Source: Paraeggerthella hominis
Lineage (GTDB): Bacteria > Actinomycetota > Coriobacteriia > Coriobacteriales > Eggerthellaceae
DNA length: 64,000 bases
Reading direction: 5' to 3'
NCBI RefSeq assembly: GCF_021044775.1
Contig: NZ_JAJNOQ010000002.1
Span: forward strand, 1-64,000
The notes under the pieces are model-generated. The model did no database searches and was not told the origin of the DNA. It was given only the letters and a program-made list of their open reading frames with translations. Shown piece after piece: positions 7,764-16,366 of this stretch. Both the position numbers and the translations under genes were made by a program. Each line of letters starts with the position of its first letter. Within the stretch, counting starts at the first letter, position 1.

Positions 7764-8625
7764 GGGGCGCTCCTTCCAAAGAATCACTGGTCGTTCGCAG
7801 GGTCGACGAAGCGCAGAACGCGGTGTCGTTGCACTGATAGAACACGGCGCCGGTTTCCTCGTCCACCAACTCGTCCAGGTACACGTTCCGAGCGCCGCAC
7901 AAGCGGCACTGCTTGCCGTCGAAGCGCTCCACCGCGAAGGGATAGTCCTCGAAATCCAAGGGAGCGACGTTCGTGTAAGGAGGCACCGCGTATATCTTCT
8001 TCTCGCGGCCTGCACCCAGCAGGGTCAGGTGATCGGCCTGGTGAAGCTTCATGTTGTCGAAACGAGGAATGGGAGACGGGGCCATGACGTAGCGATCGTG
8101 CACAAGCACGGGGTGATCGGCGCCCGTCGTGGTCATGTTAAATCGCACGATCTGGTCGAACAGCTCCAGCCACGCGCCTGTGTAGTCGGCTTCCGCATGC
8201 AGGCGCCGCGTGACGGCCTCGCTCGGCTCGAAGCTGCGCAACGGCTCGGGCGTGGGCACCTGAAGCACCAGCACCTGGTCTGCGCGCAGCGGCTGCTCGG
8301 GAATGCGATGGCGCGACTGCACCAGCGTGGCCTCTTCGGTAACGTCGGTGACCTCGACATCGGTGGTGTCGGCCACCAGCTTCTTGATGTTGACGGCGTT
8401 CACGCTGTCGTCCGACCCCTGGTCGATCACCTTGAGCACGTCATCGCGCCCGATCAGGCTGAGCGTGATCTGCAACCCGCCCGTGCCCCACCCGCGTCCG
8501 ATGGGCATTTCGCGCGACGCGAAGGGCACCTGATAACCCGGGATGGACACGCCTTTGATGATCGCGCGGCGGATCTCGCGCTTCGACGCCTCGTCGAAAA
8601 ACGCGTAATTATAGCGCTGCTGCAT
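7756..8625 (-). CDS. phnJ: Alpha-D-ribose 1-methylphosphonate 5-phosphate C-P lyase PhnJ
   Basis: The radical SAM enzyme that breaks the carbon-phosphorus bond. The 289-residue product is close to E. coli PhnJ (281). The key residues are in register: cysteines at 240, 243, 265 and 271 keep the CxxC-x21-C-x5-C spacing of E. coli Cys241/244/266/272 (three cluster ligands and the thiyl-radical cysteine), and the IPGYQVPF segment gives Gly30 at the place of the glycyl-radical Gly32. I chose the ATG at 8625, which overlaps the end of phnI by 17 bases. All catalytic residues are present, so the enzyme should be active. Confidence 0.96.
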   Translation of the reverse strand: MQQRYNYAFFDEASKREIRRAIIKGVSIPGYQVPFASREMPIGRGWGTGGLQITLSLIGRDDVLKVIDQGSDDSVNAVNIKKLVADTTDVEVTDVTEEATLVQSRHRIPEQPLRADQVLVLQVPTPEPLRSFEPSEAVTRRLHAEADYTGAWLELFDQIVRFNMTTTGADHPVLVHDRYVMAPSPIPRFDNMKLHQADHLTLLGAGREKKIYAVPPYTNVAPLDFEDYPFAVERFDGKQCRLCGARNVYLDELVDEETGAVFYQCNDTAFCASSTLRTTSDSLEGAPHA

Positions 8626-9757
8626 CGGCAGGCCCCTTCCCTTCCTCGCGCGTGCCGCGCACGCTGGACAGCTTCGATTGGAACGTGACGTAGTGCGGCA
8701 GCTTGAGGTGCGAGATGAACCCCGTAGCCTCCACGCCGTCCACGTGGTACAAAACGAACTCCTCGTCTTCAGTGGGATAGCGCGCATCGCCCAGCTCCAA
8801 GCAGCGATCGAGCACGCTCATGGCGATGGCCTTGGTCTCGGCGCGGCCGAACACGCAGCCGTAGCCCACGGCCAAAGACAAGCCGGCCGACAGGTTCGCC
8901 GCCTCGTCCTCATGGGACATGAACACGCTTTCGACTTCGGTAAGGGGAACCGACCCCAGGTAGTACGCGTCTTCGGCGCCGCCCGCCTCCAGCGGGTGAT
9001 CGACCGACACCGCAACCGTGCCGCTGCGCAGCTCGCCCACCGTGGGATGCGCGGGCCCGAAGCCGCGAATGGCCGCGTACCCCAACGCCTCGACGGCCTG
9101 CGTCATGCCGCGCGCAAGCGTTTGCAAGCGCACGGAACGCGGCGCGGGAAACGTGAGCGGGACCATGGTGGCGTCAACCGGCGGGGTATCATCGCATCGC
9201 ACGGGTTCGACCAGTCCTTCGCCGCGCAGGTAATCCAAAACGCGCGGAAGCGCAGCGGGGAGCGCGCCGTCTGCAGCGGCAGTTGCGGCGCAGGCGTCCT
9301 CGTCAAAGTGACGCAGCAGCTCCGCGCGCTTTTCCGCAAGGACTTCCTCGTCTTCGGTCTCCAGGTCGAACGCGAGCAGACGATGGCCGTAATCGCGCGT
9401 AGCGCCAAGAACCTGACCTCCCGGAACGTCCTTGAATGCCGCCGACACCCGGCGATTCGCGCGCATGCTCCCCGTATCGATGGGCCGCGAAACGTACGGC
9501 CGCTCCAGCGTCGAGCGAAACGCGCGCAGAAGAAACACCGCTTCATCGGGCGATCCTTGCGCCTGCTTGAGCGCAAGCGCCGCCAAGCGCGGGGCGTACA
9601 GCGACGCCTCGCCCATCACCTGGTCGATCAGGTCAGGAAACGTGCCCTCGATCTGGTCGGTTCCCCACGCTGCCGAAGAGCTGACGCGTTCGAGCTCAAG
9701 CAGCTTGAGGCTTTCCTCGATGGCCTTGCCGCCGCCGCGAACCGCAACGTATCCCAT
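8609..9757 (-). CDS. phnI: Alpha-D-ribose 1-methylphosphonate 5-triphosphate synthase subunit PhnI
   Basis: The nucleosidase subunit that, with PhnG, H and L, couples phosphonate to the ribose of a purine nucleotide. It has 382 residues (E. coli 354) and the expected family opening MGYVAVRGGG and conserved DYGHRLLAFDLE and HYVTFQSKL segments. The ATG directly follows the phnH stop codon, and the C-terminal coding end overlaps phnJ. Confidence 0.94.
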   Translation of the reverse strand: MGYVAVRGGGKAIEESLKLLELERVSSSAAWGTDQIEGTFPDLIDQVMGEASLYAPRLAALALKQAQGSPDEAVFLLRAFRSTLERPYVSRPIDTGSMRANRRVSAAFKDVPGGQVLGATRDYGHRLLAFDLETEDEEVLAEKRAELLRHFDEDACAATAAADGALPAALPRVLDYLRGEGLVEPVRCDDTPPVDATMVPLTFPAPRSVRLQTLARGMTQAVEALGYAAIRGFGPAHPTVGELRSGTVAVSVDHPLEAGGAEDAYYLGSVPLTEVESVFMSHEDEAANLSAGLSLAVGYGCVFGRAETKAIAMSVLDRCLELGDARYPTEDEEFVLYHVDGVEATGFISHLKLPHYVTFQSKLSSVRGTREEGKGPADAAAL

Positions 9758-10411
9758 TTAGAGCACCCCCTTGGCGTCGAGCTCGCCAACACACGTCACG
9801 CGCGAGCTGCGGGGAACGGCCACCACGTTGCCCGAAGGATCGACCAGCACCATTTCCACGCCGCACGGAAACTCGTCCTCGCGCGCCGCACGGGCTTCGG
9901 CCCAACCGATGCGGTCGATGGCAAAGCGGTTCGCATCCCGCACGCCCGGCCCGCGCACCTCGACAGCAAACATCGCCGGCTCAGTGCGCTCGGTCGCAGC
10001 GGAAGCCTCCGCGATACGCGTGCAGCCCATGAGCAGGGTGGCTCCTTTCTCCGGGGCCATCAGCGTTCCGCGGCACGACTCCAACACGGCCTCGGCTGCC
10101 ATGCGCGCATCCGCACGTGCCGGCACGATGACGAAACCGGCGTCGCAAACGGAAGCGCGAGACGCATGCGATTCGCTGGTCACGTACGCGGCCAGAGCAT
10201 CCGGCTCCACATCGGCCACGGCGAACGTCACCGCCTGATCGACGAACAGCCGTACGATCGACTCAAGCGCCGGATCCAGAGCCGTCGGGCGCGCAGGATT
10301 GTCGGGCGCGGCCTCGACGCGATGAACGGTACCCGGGTACGCAAACGCGTCCAACACGCTGCGAAACGTCCGCTGCATACGATGCAGATCCGCATCCTCC
10401 CTGATCATCAT
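9758..10411 (-). CDS. phnH: Phosphonate C-P lyase subunit PhnH
   Basis: A 217-residue PhnH homologue (E. coli 194), one of the subunits of the PhnGHIJ core complex. The N-terminal MQRTFRSVLDAFAYPGT and the middle APEKGATLLMG segments fit the family. It overlaps phnG by four bases (ATGA) and is followed immediately by phnI, as expected for stoichiometric complex members. Confidence 0.93.
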   Translation of the reverse strand: MMIREDADLHRMQRTFRSVLDAFAYPGTVHRVEAAPDNPARPTALDPALESIVRLFVDQAVTFAVADVEPDALAAYVTSESHASRASVCDAGFVIVPARADARMAAEAVLESCRGTLMAPEKGATLLMGCTRIAEASAATERTEPAMFAVEVRGPGVRDANRFAIDRIGWAEARAAREDEFPCGVEMVLVDPSGNVVAVPRSSRVTCVGELDAKGVL

Positions 10412-10857
10412 GCTTCTACCTCCATGGTCGAGAAATCCACGCGCGTGGCGTCGACGCGGCGCGCATCGGCTGCGTCTCGCTCGGCAATGCGAGCAAGCTC
10501 ATCGGCAAGCCGAGGCTCCCAGCGCTGCGCGCGAGCCGCGCCCGCCTCCCCGGAAAACGCCGCATCCACCACGGCCAGCTCGTAGGCGCGGCAGCGATCG
10601 CTTCCCAAGACCAGCCCCAAGCCAACAGCATCCCCCATGCGCACGCGGCACGACGTTGCCAGCGCTTCGCCCAGGTAGAACAGGGTTCCTTGCGCCGTCT
10701 CGCGCACCTGCATCATCACCAGCTCTTCGCGAGGGTCATCGAGCACGACGATGGCGCCCGGCGCCGCATCGCGCTCGATTTCGCACACGATAGCCCGCGC
10801 CAGCGCAGGGTCGCCCTCCACGAGAGCGCGCGTGCGTTCGTATCGCTTCAAAGTCAC
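10408..10857 (-). CDS. phnG: Phosphonate C-P lyase subunit PhnG
   Basis: A 149-residue PhnG homologue, the same length as the E. coli protein within a residue or two. The VMMQVRETAQGTLFYLGE segment is characteristic of the family. Translation starts at GTG 10857, with AAAGGA 5 bases upstream. It is the first of the core-complex genes and lies 58 bases after the second permease gene. Confidence 0.92.
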   Translation of the reverse strand: MTLKRYERTRALVEGDPALARAIVCEIERDAAPGAIVVLDDPREELVMMQVRETAQGTLFYLGEALATSCRVRMGDAVGLGLVLGSDRCRAYELAVVDAAFSGEAGAARAQRWEPRLADELARIAERDAADARRVDATRVDFSTMEVEA

Positions 10858-10915
10858 AGCATTCCTTTCATTACAAGTTGAATCTCAACCACCACGAACC
10901 CAGCGCAGGCGAAGT

Positions 10916-11908
10916 TCACCGCTGCACGATATAGCGCTTCCGCAGCTTCGTAGCCACCACTTCCAGCACCACCGCAACCGCCAAGCACAGGTACACGATC
11001 AGCCCCACCTCATGGATGTTGTAGTAGAAGCTTCCCGCCAAGAACAGCTGGTAGCCAATGCCGCCCGCGCCCGCCACGGCCCCCACGGCCACAGCGTTCA
11101 CAAAGTTGATCTCGAAACGGATGAACGTCCACGAGAGCATTTCGTTCACTTTTTCGGGCACCACGCCCCGAAACACCACCTGCCACCATGAAGCCCCGCT
11201 CGCGCGCAGCGCCTCCAGCACGCCGGCGTCCACCTCTTCGAAGCTTTCCGAATACGCTTTCACCAAATACGCCACGCTATGAAACAGCAAGCCGGTGACC
11301 GCCGCCTCAGGGCCCAGCCCGATAGCCACCGAGAACACGAGCACCCATAAGATGGTGGGAACGGCGCGGGCCACGCTCATGAACACCTTGATGGCGTTGC
11401 TTACGGCTCTGCTTGACAGGTTCGACGCAGCCAGAAGGCCCAGCACGAACGCGATCACCGCGCCGATGAACGTCGTAAGCAGCGCCAAGGCCAACGACAC
11501 GAACAGCCCCTCCATCACGTCAGGCAGCGTGAAGTGCCCGCCAAGCCCCGGCTGCAGCATCATCATGAAGAAATCCTCGACAGCGGCAGCCATTGCAGCG
11601 AAGAACGAGACCTTGCCGTAGTCCATGGTTACCAGGGCGTACACGGTCACGACGGCCAGAACGCCCAGAACCGTGTACAGGGCTTTGTTCGAAGCGCTGG
11701 CCACATGGGTCTTGATCTTGCCCGAACGCGTAACGCGCGCACCGGCCACCGCAGGCGAAGCCCCGCCTCCGAAGCTCCCGTCAACCGAGGCGGCGGCCCC
11801 GGCTCCAACGCCCCGCATGTCGGCAGAAGCCCCGTGCACGTAGCCTGCGTCCTCCGCAATGGACGAGGCCATCGCCTCCGCAGCCACCTTGTCGGCGTTG
11901 CGCATCAT
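10916..11908 (-). CDS. phnE: Phosphonate ABC transporter permease PhnE (second copy)
   Basis: A 330-residue PhnE-type permease with about six membrane segments from residue 75 on and the EAA-like loop LEALRASGASWWQ. The N-terminal 70 residues are cytoplasmic, alanine- and glycine-rich and unlike the family; their role is unknown. It overlaps the first permease by four bases (ATGA). With the preceding gene it should form the heterodimeric channel for phosphonate uptake. The frame is open much further upstream but that part is antisense to or inside the first phnE in another frame. Confidence 0.9.
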   Translation of the reverse strand: MMRNADKVAAEAMASSIAEDAGYVHGASADMRGVGAGAAASVDGSFGGGASPAVAGARVTRSGKIKTHVASASNKALYTVLGVLAVVTVYALVTMDYGKVSFFAAMAAAVEDFFMMMLQPGLGGHFTLPDVMEGLFVSLALALLTTFIGAVIAFVLGLLAASNLSSRAVSNAIKVFMSVARAVPTILWVLVFSVAIGLGPEAAVTGLLFHSVAYLVKAYSESFEEVDAGVLEALRASGASWWQVVFRGVVPEKVNEMLSWTFIRFEINFVNAVAVGAVAGAGGIGYQLFLAGSFYYNIHEVGLIVYLCLAVAVVLEVVATKLRKRYIVQR

Positions 11909-12774
11909 ATGATCTTCCTCCTCACGTAGTTCGACGTGAGCTCGCACGCCACAACCGCCAGAATGATCGCCAGGATCACCAACCCGGCAACGTCGTAGCG
12001 AAAGCTCTTGTAGTACACGTCGAACACGAAGCCGATGCCCGTTCCCGTCAAAAGGCCGATGAGCGTGGCATCGCGAATGTTCGTCTCGATCATGTACAGC
12101 ACCCAGCTGACAACCGACGTGATGCTCATGGGAATGACGGCCTGCGCCACGATCTGCCCGTAGCTGGCCCCCGCGGCGCGCAACGCCTCCACGGGACCAG
12201 AGCCCATCTCGTCGATGCTTTCCAAAAAGCACCTTGTCAAATAGCCGAAACTGGTCAAGAACAGCGCGAAGAAACCCGTGAACTCGCTTTGTTTGAACGA
12301 GAACAGCAAGATGAACGCCCAGGCAACCACCGGAATATTGCGAAACAGCGACGCGATAGCCCTCACCGCAAGGGGAATCGGACCGCCCACCCCCACCGAT
12401 CGAGAGCCCAAAACCGCGCATACGTACGCCAGGATCGCCGCCGTGCAACTCGACGCGATCGAAGCCAGCACGGTCGATGCCAAAGCGGGCAGAATGGTGC
12501 CCAGCTTCTGAAGGGACGAGACCGACGGAACGAACTGCGTGGCCATCCATACGAACCCGCCCGGAACGTCAAGCACCGCCTGGATGAAATCGAATCCGAC
12601 GTAGGTGCCCGACAGCGCGCCCAACGCAAGAAACACTGCGGCGGCCGCAACAAGGGATACGGTGCGTCGCAGGAAGAAGGACCCGTCGTACTGACCCCGC
12701 GGAACAGCACGATGACCGCGTAATTTTGCGCGCACGGCCGCAACGGGCGCACGTCTGATAGCGCGATCGATCAT
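11905..12774 (-). CDS. phnE: Phosphonate ABC transporter permease PhnE (first copy)
   Basis: A 289-residue PhnE family permease: five to six membrane segments and the ATPase-contact loop VEALRAAGASYGQ. ATG 12774 overlaps the phnC stop by four bases, which sets the start. The two phnE genes are related but clearly diverged, as in other two-permease phosphonate importers. Confidence 0.92.
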   Translation of the reverse strand: MIDRAIRRAPVAAVRAKLRGHRAVPRGQYDGSFFLRRTVSLVAAAAVFLALGALSGTYVGFDFIQAVLDVPGGFVWMATQFVPSVSSLQKLGTILPALASTVLASIASSCTAAILAYVCAVLGSRSVGVGGPIPLAVRAIASLFRNIPVVAWAFILLFSFKQSEFTGFFALFLTSFGYLTRCFLESIDEMGSGPVEALRAAGASYGQIVAQAVIPMSITSVVSWVLYMIETNIRDATLIGLLTGTGIGFVFDVYYKSFRYDVAGLVILAIILAVVACELTSNYVRRKII

Positions 12775-13682
12775 GCAGCCTCTCCCGTCGACTCGTCGGA
12801 CAAGGGCTGCGCCTTTCCACCCGCACGCGACGCTTCGCCGCGGCCGGATTCGTCGTCTTCGCCCGAATCGTAAATGTCGGCAATGATCTCTTCGGTCAGA
12901 TCGGCAGGGGAGCCATCGAACACCAGCTGGCCTTTCTTGAGGGCCACGATGCGATCGGAGAACTCGCACGCGAAATCCACCTGGTGCAGGTTGACCAGGC
13001 AGGCAACGCCCAGCTCGTCAGCCGCCCAACGCAAGTGCTCCATCACGGTGCGAGAAGACTTCGGATCCAGGCTGGCAATGGGCTCGTCGGCCAGCATGAG
13101 CAGCGGGTCCTGCACCAGCGCACGGGCAATGCCCACGCGCTGCTTCTGTCCGCCGGACAGCTGATCGGTGCGCGTATAAGCGAAATCCGCCAAGCCCACC
13201 TGGTCGAGAATCTCGAACGCACGGCGCTTCTCTTCCTCGCTGAACAGGCCCAACATGCCCGCAAGCGTAGACTTGTAGCCCAAACGGCCCTGCAACACGT
13301 TCTCGATGGCGGTTGCGCGATACACCAAGTTGTAGTGCTGGAACACCATCGCAATACGACGGCGGCACGCGCGAAGTTCGCGACCTCGCACGCCCGTCAC
13401 GTCCCGACCGTCAAACAGGACCGACCCTTGCGTAGGGTCGATCAGCCGGTTCACGCATCGCAGCAGCGTGGACTTGCCCGCACCCGAGCATCCGATGATG
13501 CTGACGAACTCTCCCGGAGCCAGGGAAAGCGACACCCCGTCGAGCGCCTTCGACCAACCGTCGTAGCTCTTCGTCACGCCGCGCAGATCAAGCAGGTTGT
13601 CGGATCGATGCTTCGCCTGCGCAGGCGAAGCGCCCGCCGATGCGGGCGCCCCCGGCGCAACGGATACGCGCGCGTCAAGCAT
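12771..13682 (-). CDS. phnC: Phosphonate ABC transporter ATP-binding protein PhnC
   Basis: A 303-residue ABC ATPase of the PhnC type with Walker A GCSGAGKST, Q-loop VFQHYNLVYRAT, signature LSGGQKQR and Walker B LMLADEPIASLDP. A polar C-terminal tail of about 45 residues is beyond the family core. ATG 13682 shares one base with the phnD stop (TAATG), which fixes the start and suggests coupled translation. Confidence 0.93.
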   Translation of the reverse strand: MLDARVSVAPGAPASAGASPAQAKHRSDNLLDLRGVTKSYDGWSKALDGVSLSLAPGEFVSIIGCSGAGKSTLLRCVNRLIDPTQGSVLFDGRDVTGVRGRELRACRRRIAMVFQHYNLVYRATAIENVLQGRLGYKSTLAGMLGLFSEEEKRRAFEILDQVGLADFAYTRTDQLSGGQKQRVGIARALVQDPLLMLADEPIASLDPKSSRTVMEHLRWAADELGVACLVNLHQVDFACEFSDRIVALKKGQLVFDGSPADLTEEIIADIYDSGEDDESGRGEASRAGGKAQPLSDESTGEAA

Positions 13683-14770
13683 TACTCCGCCCCGCCCAGT
13701 TTGCGAATCGGCTCGTACCACGCATCGTCGGTCTTGACGAATCGGGTCTTCTCAGATTCCTTCTTGAACAGGCCCTTTGCGTTTTTGTCTTCAGGATCGA
13801 TGAAGATCTGCTTGTTGCCGGCAACCGCATCGGAGCAGAAGTGCTCGACGATCTTCGTGCGATCTTCATCAGAGATCGCCTCTTCGTTGAAGCAGATGGG
13901 CGAGTTCAAAACCGGCGTGAGCGCGATGATGGTGAAGCTTTTCCCGCGCACCGTGTCCATGGGGGCCTCGGCGTTGTCCTTCGCCTTGTATACGGCACCG
14001 ATGCTGTTGGGCTCGCCGGACACGAGGTCAAGGTACATGTCCACGTCAACGTCGTCAAACGCCGCCGCCTCGGCGTCGCCCGAAAGCAAGTTCACCACCG
14101 AGCCCACGTGCGAGTTGCCGAACAGCACTTCGCTGAAGAACTTGCCGGCCTCCAACAGCTGGTCGGAGCTGTCCAACCCGAACTCTTTCACGATGCCGCT
14201 CGACGGAACCTTGAAGCCCGAAGTGGACGTGGCCGACACGAACGAGAATGACTTGCCCTTGATGCCCTCGATCGAATAACCGCTTCCCTTCTTGTACTGC
14301 TCGGCGTCTTCGGTGCGCACGCAAATGCGGCTGTAGTAGCAAGCCCCTTCAAGGCCGCCGTCCTTGTCGCTGTTGGTGAACGCAGCCTGCACCTTGGGGT
14401 TCTTCTTGTTGGCCTGCACGTAACCTTCGGGACCCAAAAGGGCCATTTGAGCCTTGCCCGAAGCGATGGACTCGATGGCCACGTTGTAATCCGTGGTGGT
14501 GAGCAGCTTCGCTTCGCGCCCGCACGCTGCCGTGATGGCCGCGCCGATAGCCTCGCGCGAGGAGGTCATGTCGGCCGAAGAGTTGTCAGGAAGCCATACC
14601 ATCGTGATAGGTTCAGCGGAGGACCCGCCGTCGGTCTGCGACTCGGAGGAGCCCGCAGCCGCGCCGCTTCCGCCAGCCGTGCAGCCCGTCATCGCGCCGA
14701 ACATGCCCGCCATTGCAAGCGCAGCACCGCCCACTACGAACTGGCGCCTGCTCAGAAACCCTTCTGCCAT
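13682..14770 (-). CDS. phnD: Phosphonate-binding protein PhnD, Tat-type lipoprotein
   Basis: A 362-residue phosphate/phosphonate binding protein, first gene of the operon. The signal peptide has a twin-arginine-like SRRQFV motif followed by a hydrophobic stretch and the lipobox MTGC, so it is probably exported folded through Tat and lipid-anchored outside. The mature part has the family pattern (ALLGPEGYVQANKK, FSFVSATSTSGFKVP). AAAGGAAG lies 6 bases before the ATG at 14770. The leader carries two hairpins and spaced direct repeats. Confidence 0.92.
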   Translation of the reverse strand: MAEGFLSRRQFVVGGAALAMAGMFGAMTGCTAGGSGAAAGSSESQTDGGSSAEPITMVWLPDNSSADMTSSREAIGAAITAACGREAKLLTTTDYNVAIESIASGKAQMALLGPEGYVQANKKNPKVQAAFTNSDKDGGLEGACYYSRICVRTEDAEQYKKGSGYSIEGIKGKSFSFVSATSTSGFKVPSSGIVKEFGLDSSDQLLEAGKFFSEVLFGNSHVGSVVNLLSGDAEAAAFDDVDVDMYLDLVSGEPNSIGAVYKAKDNAEAPMDTVRGKSFTIIALTPVLNSPICFNEEAISDEDRTKIVEHFCSDAVAGNKQIFIDPEDKNAKGLFKKESEKTRFVKTDDAWYEPIRKLGGAE

Positions 14771-14790
14771 GCTTTCTTCCTTTCGCGATT

Positions 14791-14850
14791 CCGACACGCA
14801 CGTGTCGGATGGTTTCGTTGTTGCGCGCATCGGATCTCCGGTGCGCGCAA
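14791..14850 (-). promoter_or_regulatory. Two hairpins in the phnD 5' leader
   Basis: In transcription order: TTGCGCGCA with TGCGCGCAA (9-bp stem, 14850-14821, loop containing a second small CGGA/TCCG pairing) and CCGACAC with GTGTCGG (7-bp stem, 4-base loop, 14808-14791). The second ends 20 bases before the start codon. They may be a leader structure that controls phnD translation or a pair of DNA operators. Confidence 0.5.
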
Positions 14851-14864
14851 TCAATCGTACGGAA

Positions 14865-14897
14865 GGCAGGTAAAAGGCACTTCAGGCGCAGGTAAAG
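14865..14897 (-). promoter_or_regulatory. 11-bp direct repeats upstream of phnD (Pho-box-like)
   Basis: On the minus strand CTTTACCTGCG and TTTTACCTGCC are separated by exactly 11 bases, so the three units have the 11-bp phasing used by OmpR/PhoB-type response regulators. The half-site resembles the GTTCACC repeat of actinobacterial PhoP boxes only in part. It lies about 95-127 bases before phnD, a suitable place for phosphate-starvation control. Confidence 0.4.
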
Positions 14898-15176
14898 AAG
14901 CTCCCAAGTTCAAGCAAGGAAGCTGTCAGATCCGGGCAAAGGACCCGTAAAGAAGCCTGCGGAAAAGGCGGACAGCGGCGCTTCTTGTGCCGAGCAGGGT
15001 CCCGCGCCAAGCAGGGTTCCGAGCCGAGCAGGATCCCCGTATCAGACAGGCCCCGCGCCAAGCGGCGCTTCCCGCATCAAGCAGGCGTCGCCCTTTTCCC
15101 GGATCCCGGATCCCGGAGGCGACTCTCGCACCAACGCCCAGCCGCCACCGATACGCGCACAGAAAACGAGGGTCTT

Positions 15177-15327
15177 GGCACGAAATCTCGGGTCTGCGTC
15201 GTCTCGCCGGACTATCGGCTGCGGTTGTTTTGAGCAGCTGCACCAACAGGCCAGCTCAACAAGCCGCAACAGATCCGGCAACGATCGAAGGCATTTCTCA
15301 AGGAGCGCAGACCCGCAATCCCGTGCC
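15177..15327. repeat. Repeat A, copy 1 (151 bp, inverted-repeat ends)
   Basis: One of three 151-bp copies. The ends are inverted repeats (GGCACG at the left, CGTGCC at the right; 14 of the next 20 positions pair). The inner part shares a conserved core around GTTTTGAGC and CCAGCTCA with the other copies. It lies just downstream of the endonuclease-like gene at 15363. Confidence 0.8.
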
Positions 15328-15362
15328 AAACTGGACGCCAAACCCAGAAAACATGCGGGGCC

Positions 15363-16319
15363 TTAACGCAGTACGGCCTCGCGCAAGCGGTAATGCGCCC
15401 GCGTGAACTCGGGATCCTTGAACCGCAGTCTCTTGCCCGTCATTTGGGCAATCAGCACAGCGATTTTGAACAAAGCTTCTCCACTGGAAATCTGGCCGTT
15501 AGTCACCGTTATCACGGTCATCCCCATAGACACCAACGTGTTGCGGCGCTTCGAATCGCGCGAAATATGCTGAGCGCCCGTATGACATTCGTCGGAATCG
15601 TATTCGACGCATACGTTAACCCGCGGCCAGCACAAATCGCAAACGCAGTACCCCTGAGACGCACTGCGACGAAATCGCATAGGAACGTCGATACGATAGT
15701 TGAGGAAGGGTTTCTCGATGCCGTAGCCTCCCAAGCGATACGGCAAGCACAACAGCAGGTAGAGAGCCGATTCCCGAGGAGACGCCGAACCGTCGTTCAT
15801 GTAAAGCAACGCCTGGGCGGCTTTTTTCCGGCCCCGCACTCCAGCAGCGCCTTCGACAAACGCCTTCAACTTGGAAACGCAGGTAAGCGGGGGCAGGTTG
15901 TATTCCGTGCCGCCCTCTTTGCGCTGAGCGTAGGTGCCGCACAGCTCCATGCCTTGATACACAAGCTCCTCCAAAGAAAGGTCGCTTGCCATCAGAAGAA
16001 ATAGAAATTCCGGCGAAGGGGCCAGCACGCCATTCCCCACCTGCAAAAACGATCCCTTCGGAAGCGAACCGCTCCACAGCCGTCCCGTCAACAGCGAAGA
16101 ACGCGGACGCGCGGAAGGGCGGGATACCAGCACCTCGAAAGGCGGATGACATTCGAAAGGCAGTTGAACGCCATCCGGCAAAACCGGTCGCTCGCCTTTT
16201 TCCAACGTGCGCTCGGCGCGCGAAGTCGCATCGCGGCGAGCGGAGGCGTTTCGAAAAAGCAGGCTCCGATCGCTGCGCCAAAACTGCAAGGCAGTTCTAT
16301 GACTTATTAAGATATACAT
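15363..16319 (-). CDS. Orphan protein with PD-(D/E)XK/DUF559-like C-terminal domain
   Basis: A 318-residue protein that I cannot name. The last 110 residues have the look of a Vsr/DUF559-type nuclease fold: a zinc-knuckle-like C-x-C-x2-C (GYCVCDLC), then VCVEYDSDECH with acidic residues, DSKRRNTLVSMG, and VITVTNGQ. The N-terminus (MYILISHRTALQFWR) recalls the winged-helix opening of AbiEi-like proteins of this family of bacteria. No cognate methylase or toxin is adjacent. It stands alone on the minus strand between copies 1 and 2 of repeat A, both in the same orientation. There is no good Shine-Dalgarno before the ATG; TATGCT 8 bases upstream would suit a leaderless message. Nuclease activity is inference. 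Confidence 0.7.
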   Translation of the reverse strand: MYILISHRTALQFWRSDRSLLFRNASARRDATSRAERTLEKGERPVLPDGVQLPFECHPPFEVLVSRPSARPRSSLLTGRLWSGSLPKGSFLQVGNGVLAPSPEFLFLLMASDLSLEELVYQGMELCGTYAQRKEGGTEYNLPPLTCVSKLKAFVEGAAGVRGRKKAAQALLYMNDGSASPRESALYLLLCLPYRLGGYGIEKPFLNYRIDVPMRFRRSASQGYCVCDLCWPRVNVCVEYDSDECHTGAQHISRDSKRRNTLVSMGMTVITVTNGQISSGEALFKIAVLIAQMTGKRLRFKDPEFTRAHYRLREAVLR

Positions 16320-16366
16320 GTAGAAAGCATATCATTTTACAAAGCGCTCTGCCGAGCACGTTGCCT

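Larger units (their letters stand above)
14771..15176. other. phnD leader and upstream non-coding region
   Basis: No gene is seen. The part next to phnD holds two tandem hairpins (14791-14808 and 14821-14850) and an 11-base periodic repeat (14865-14897). Farther upstream (about 14975-15060) the sequence has several near-repeats of GCCGAGCAGG and GCCAAGCAGG. I could not identify a convincing -35/-10 pair for phnD. Confidence 0.55.

Noticed and set aside
8678..10585. A 635-codon plus-strand open frame
   Set aside because: Antisense to phnI, phnH and phnG, which are certain by motif and gene order.
11909..12550. N-terminal extension of the second phnE
   Set aside because: The frame is open but overlaps the whole first phnE gene in another frame; the ATGA overlap at 11905-11908 gives a natural start.
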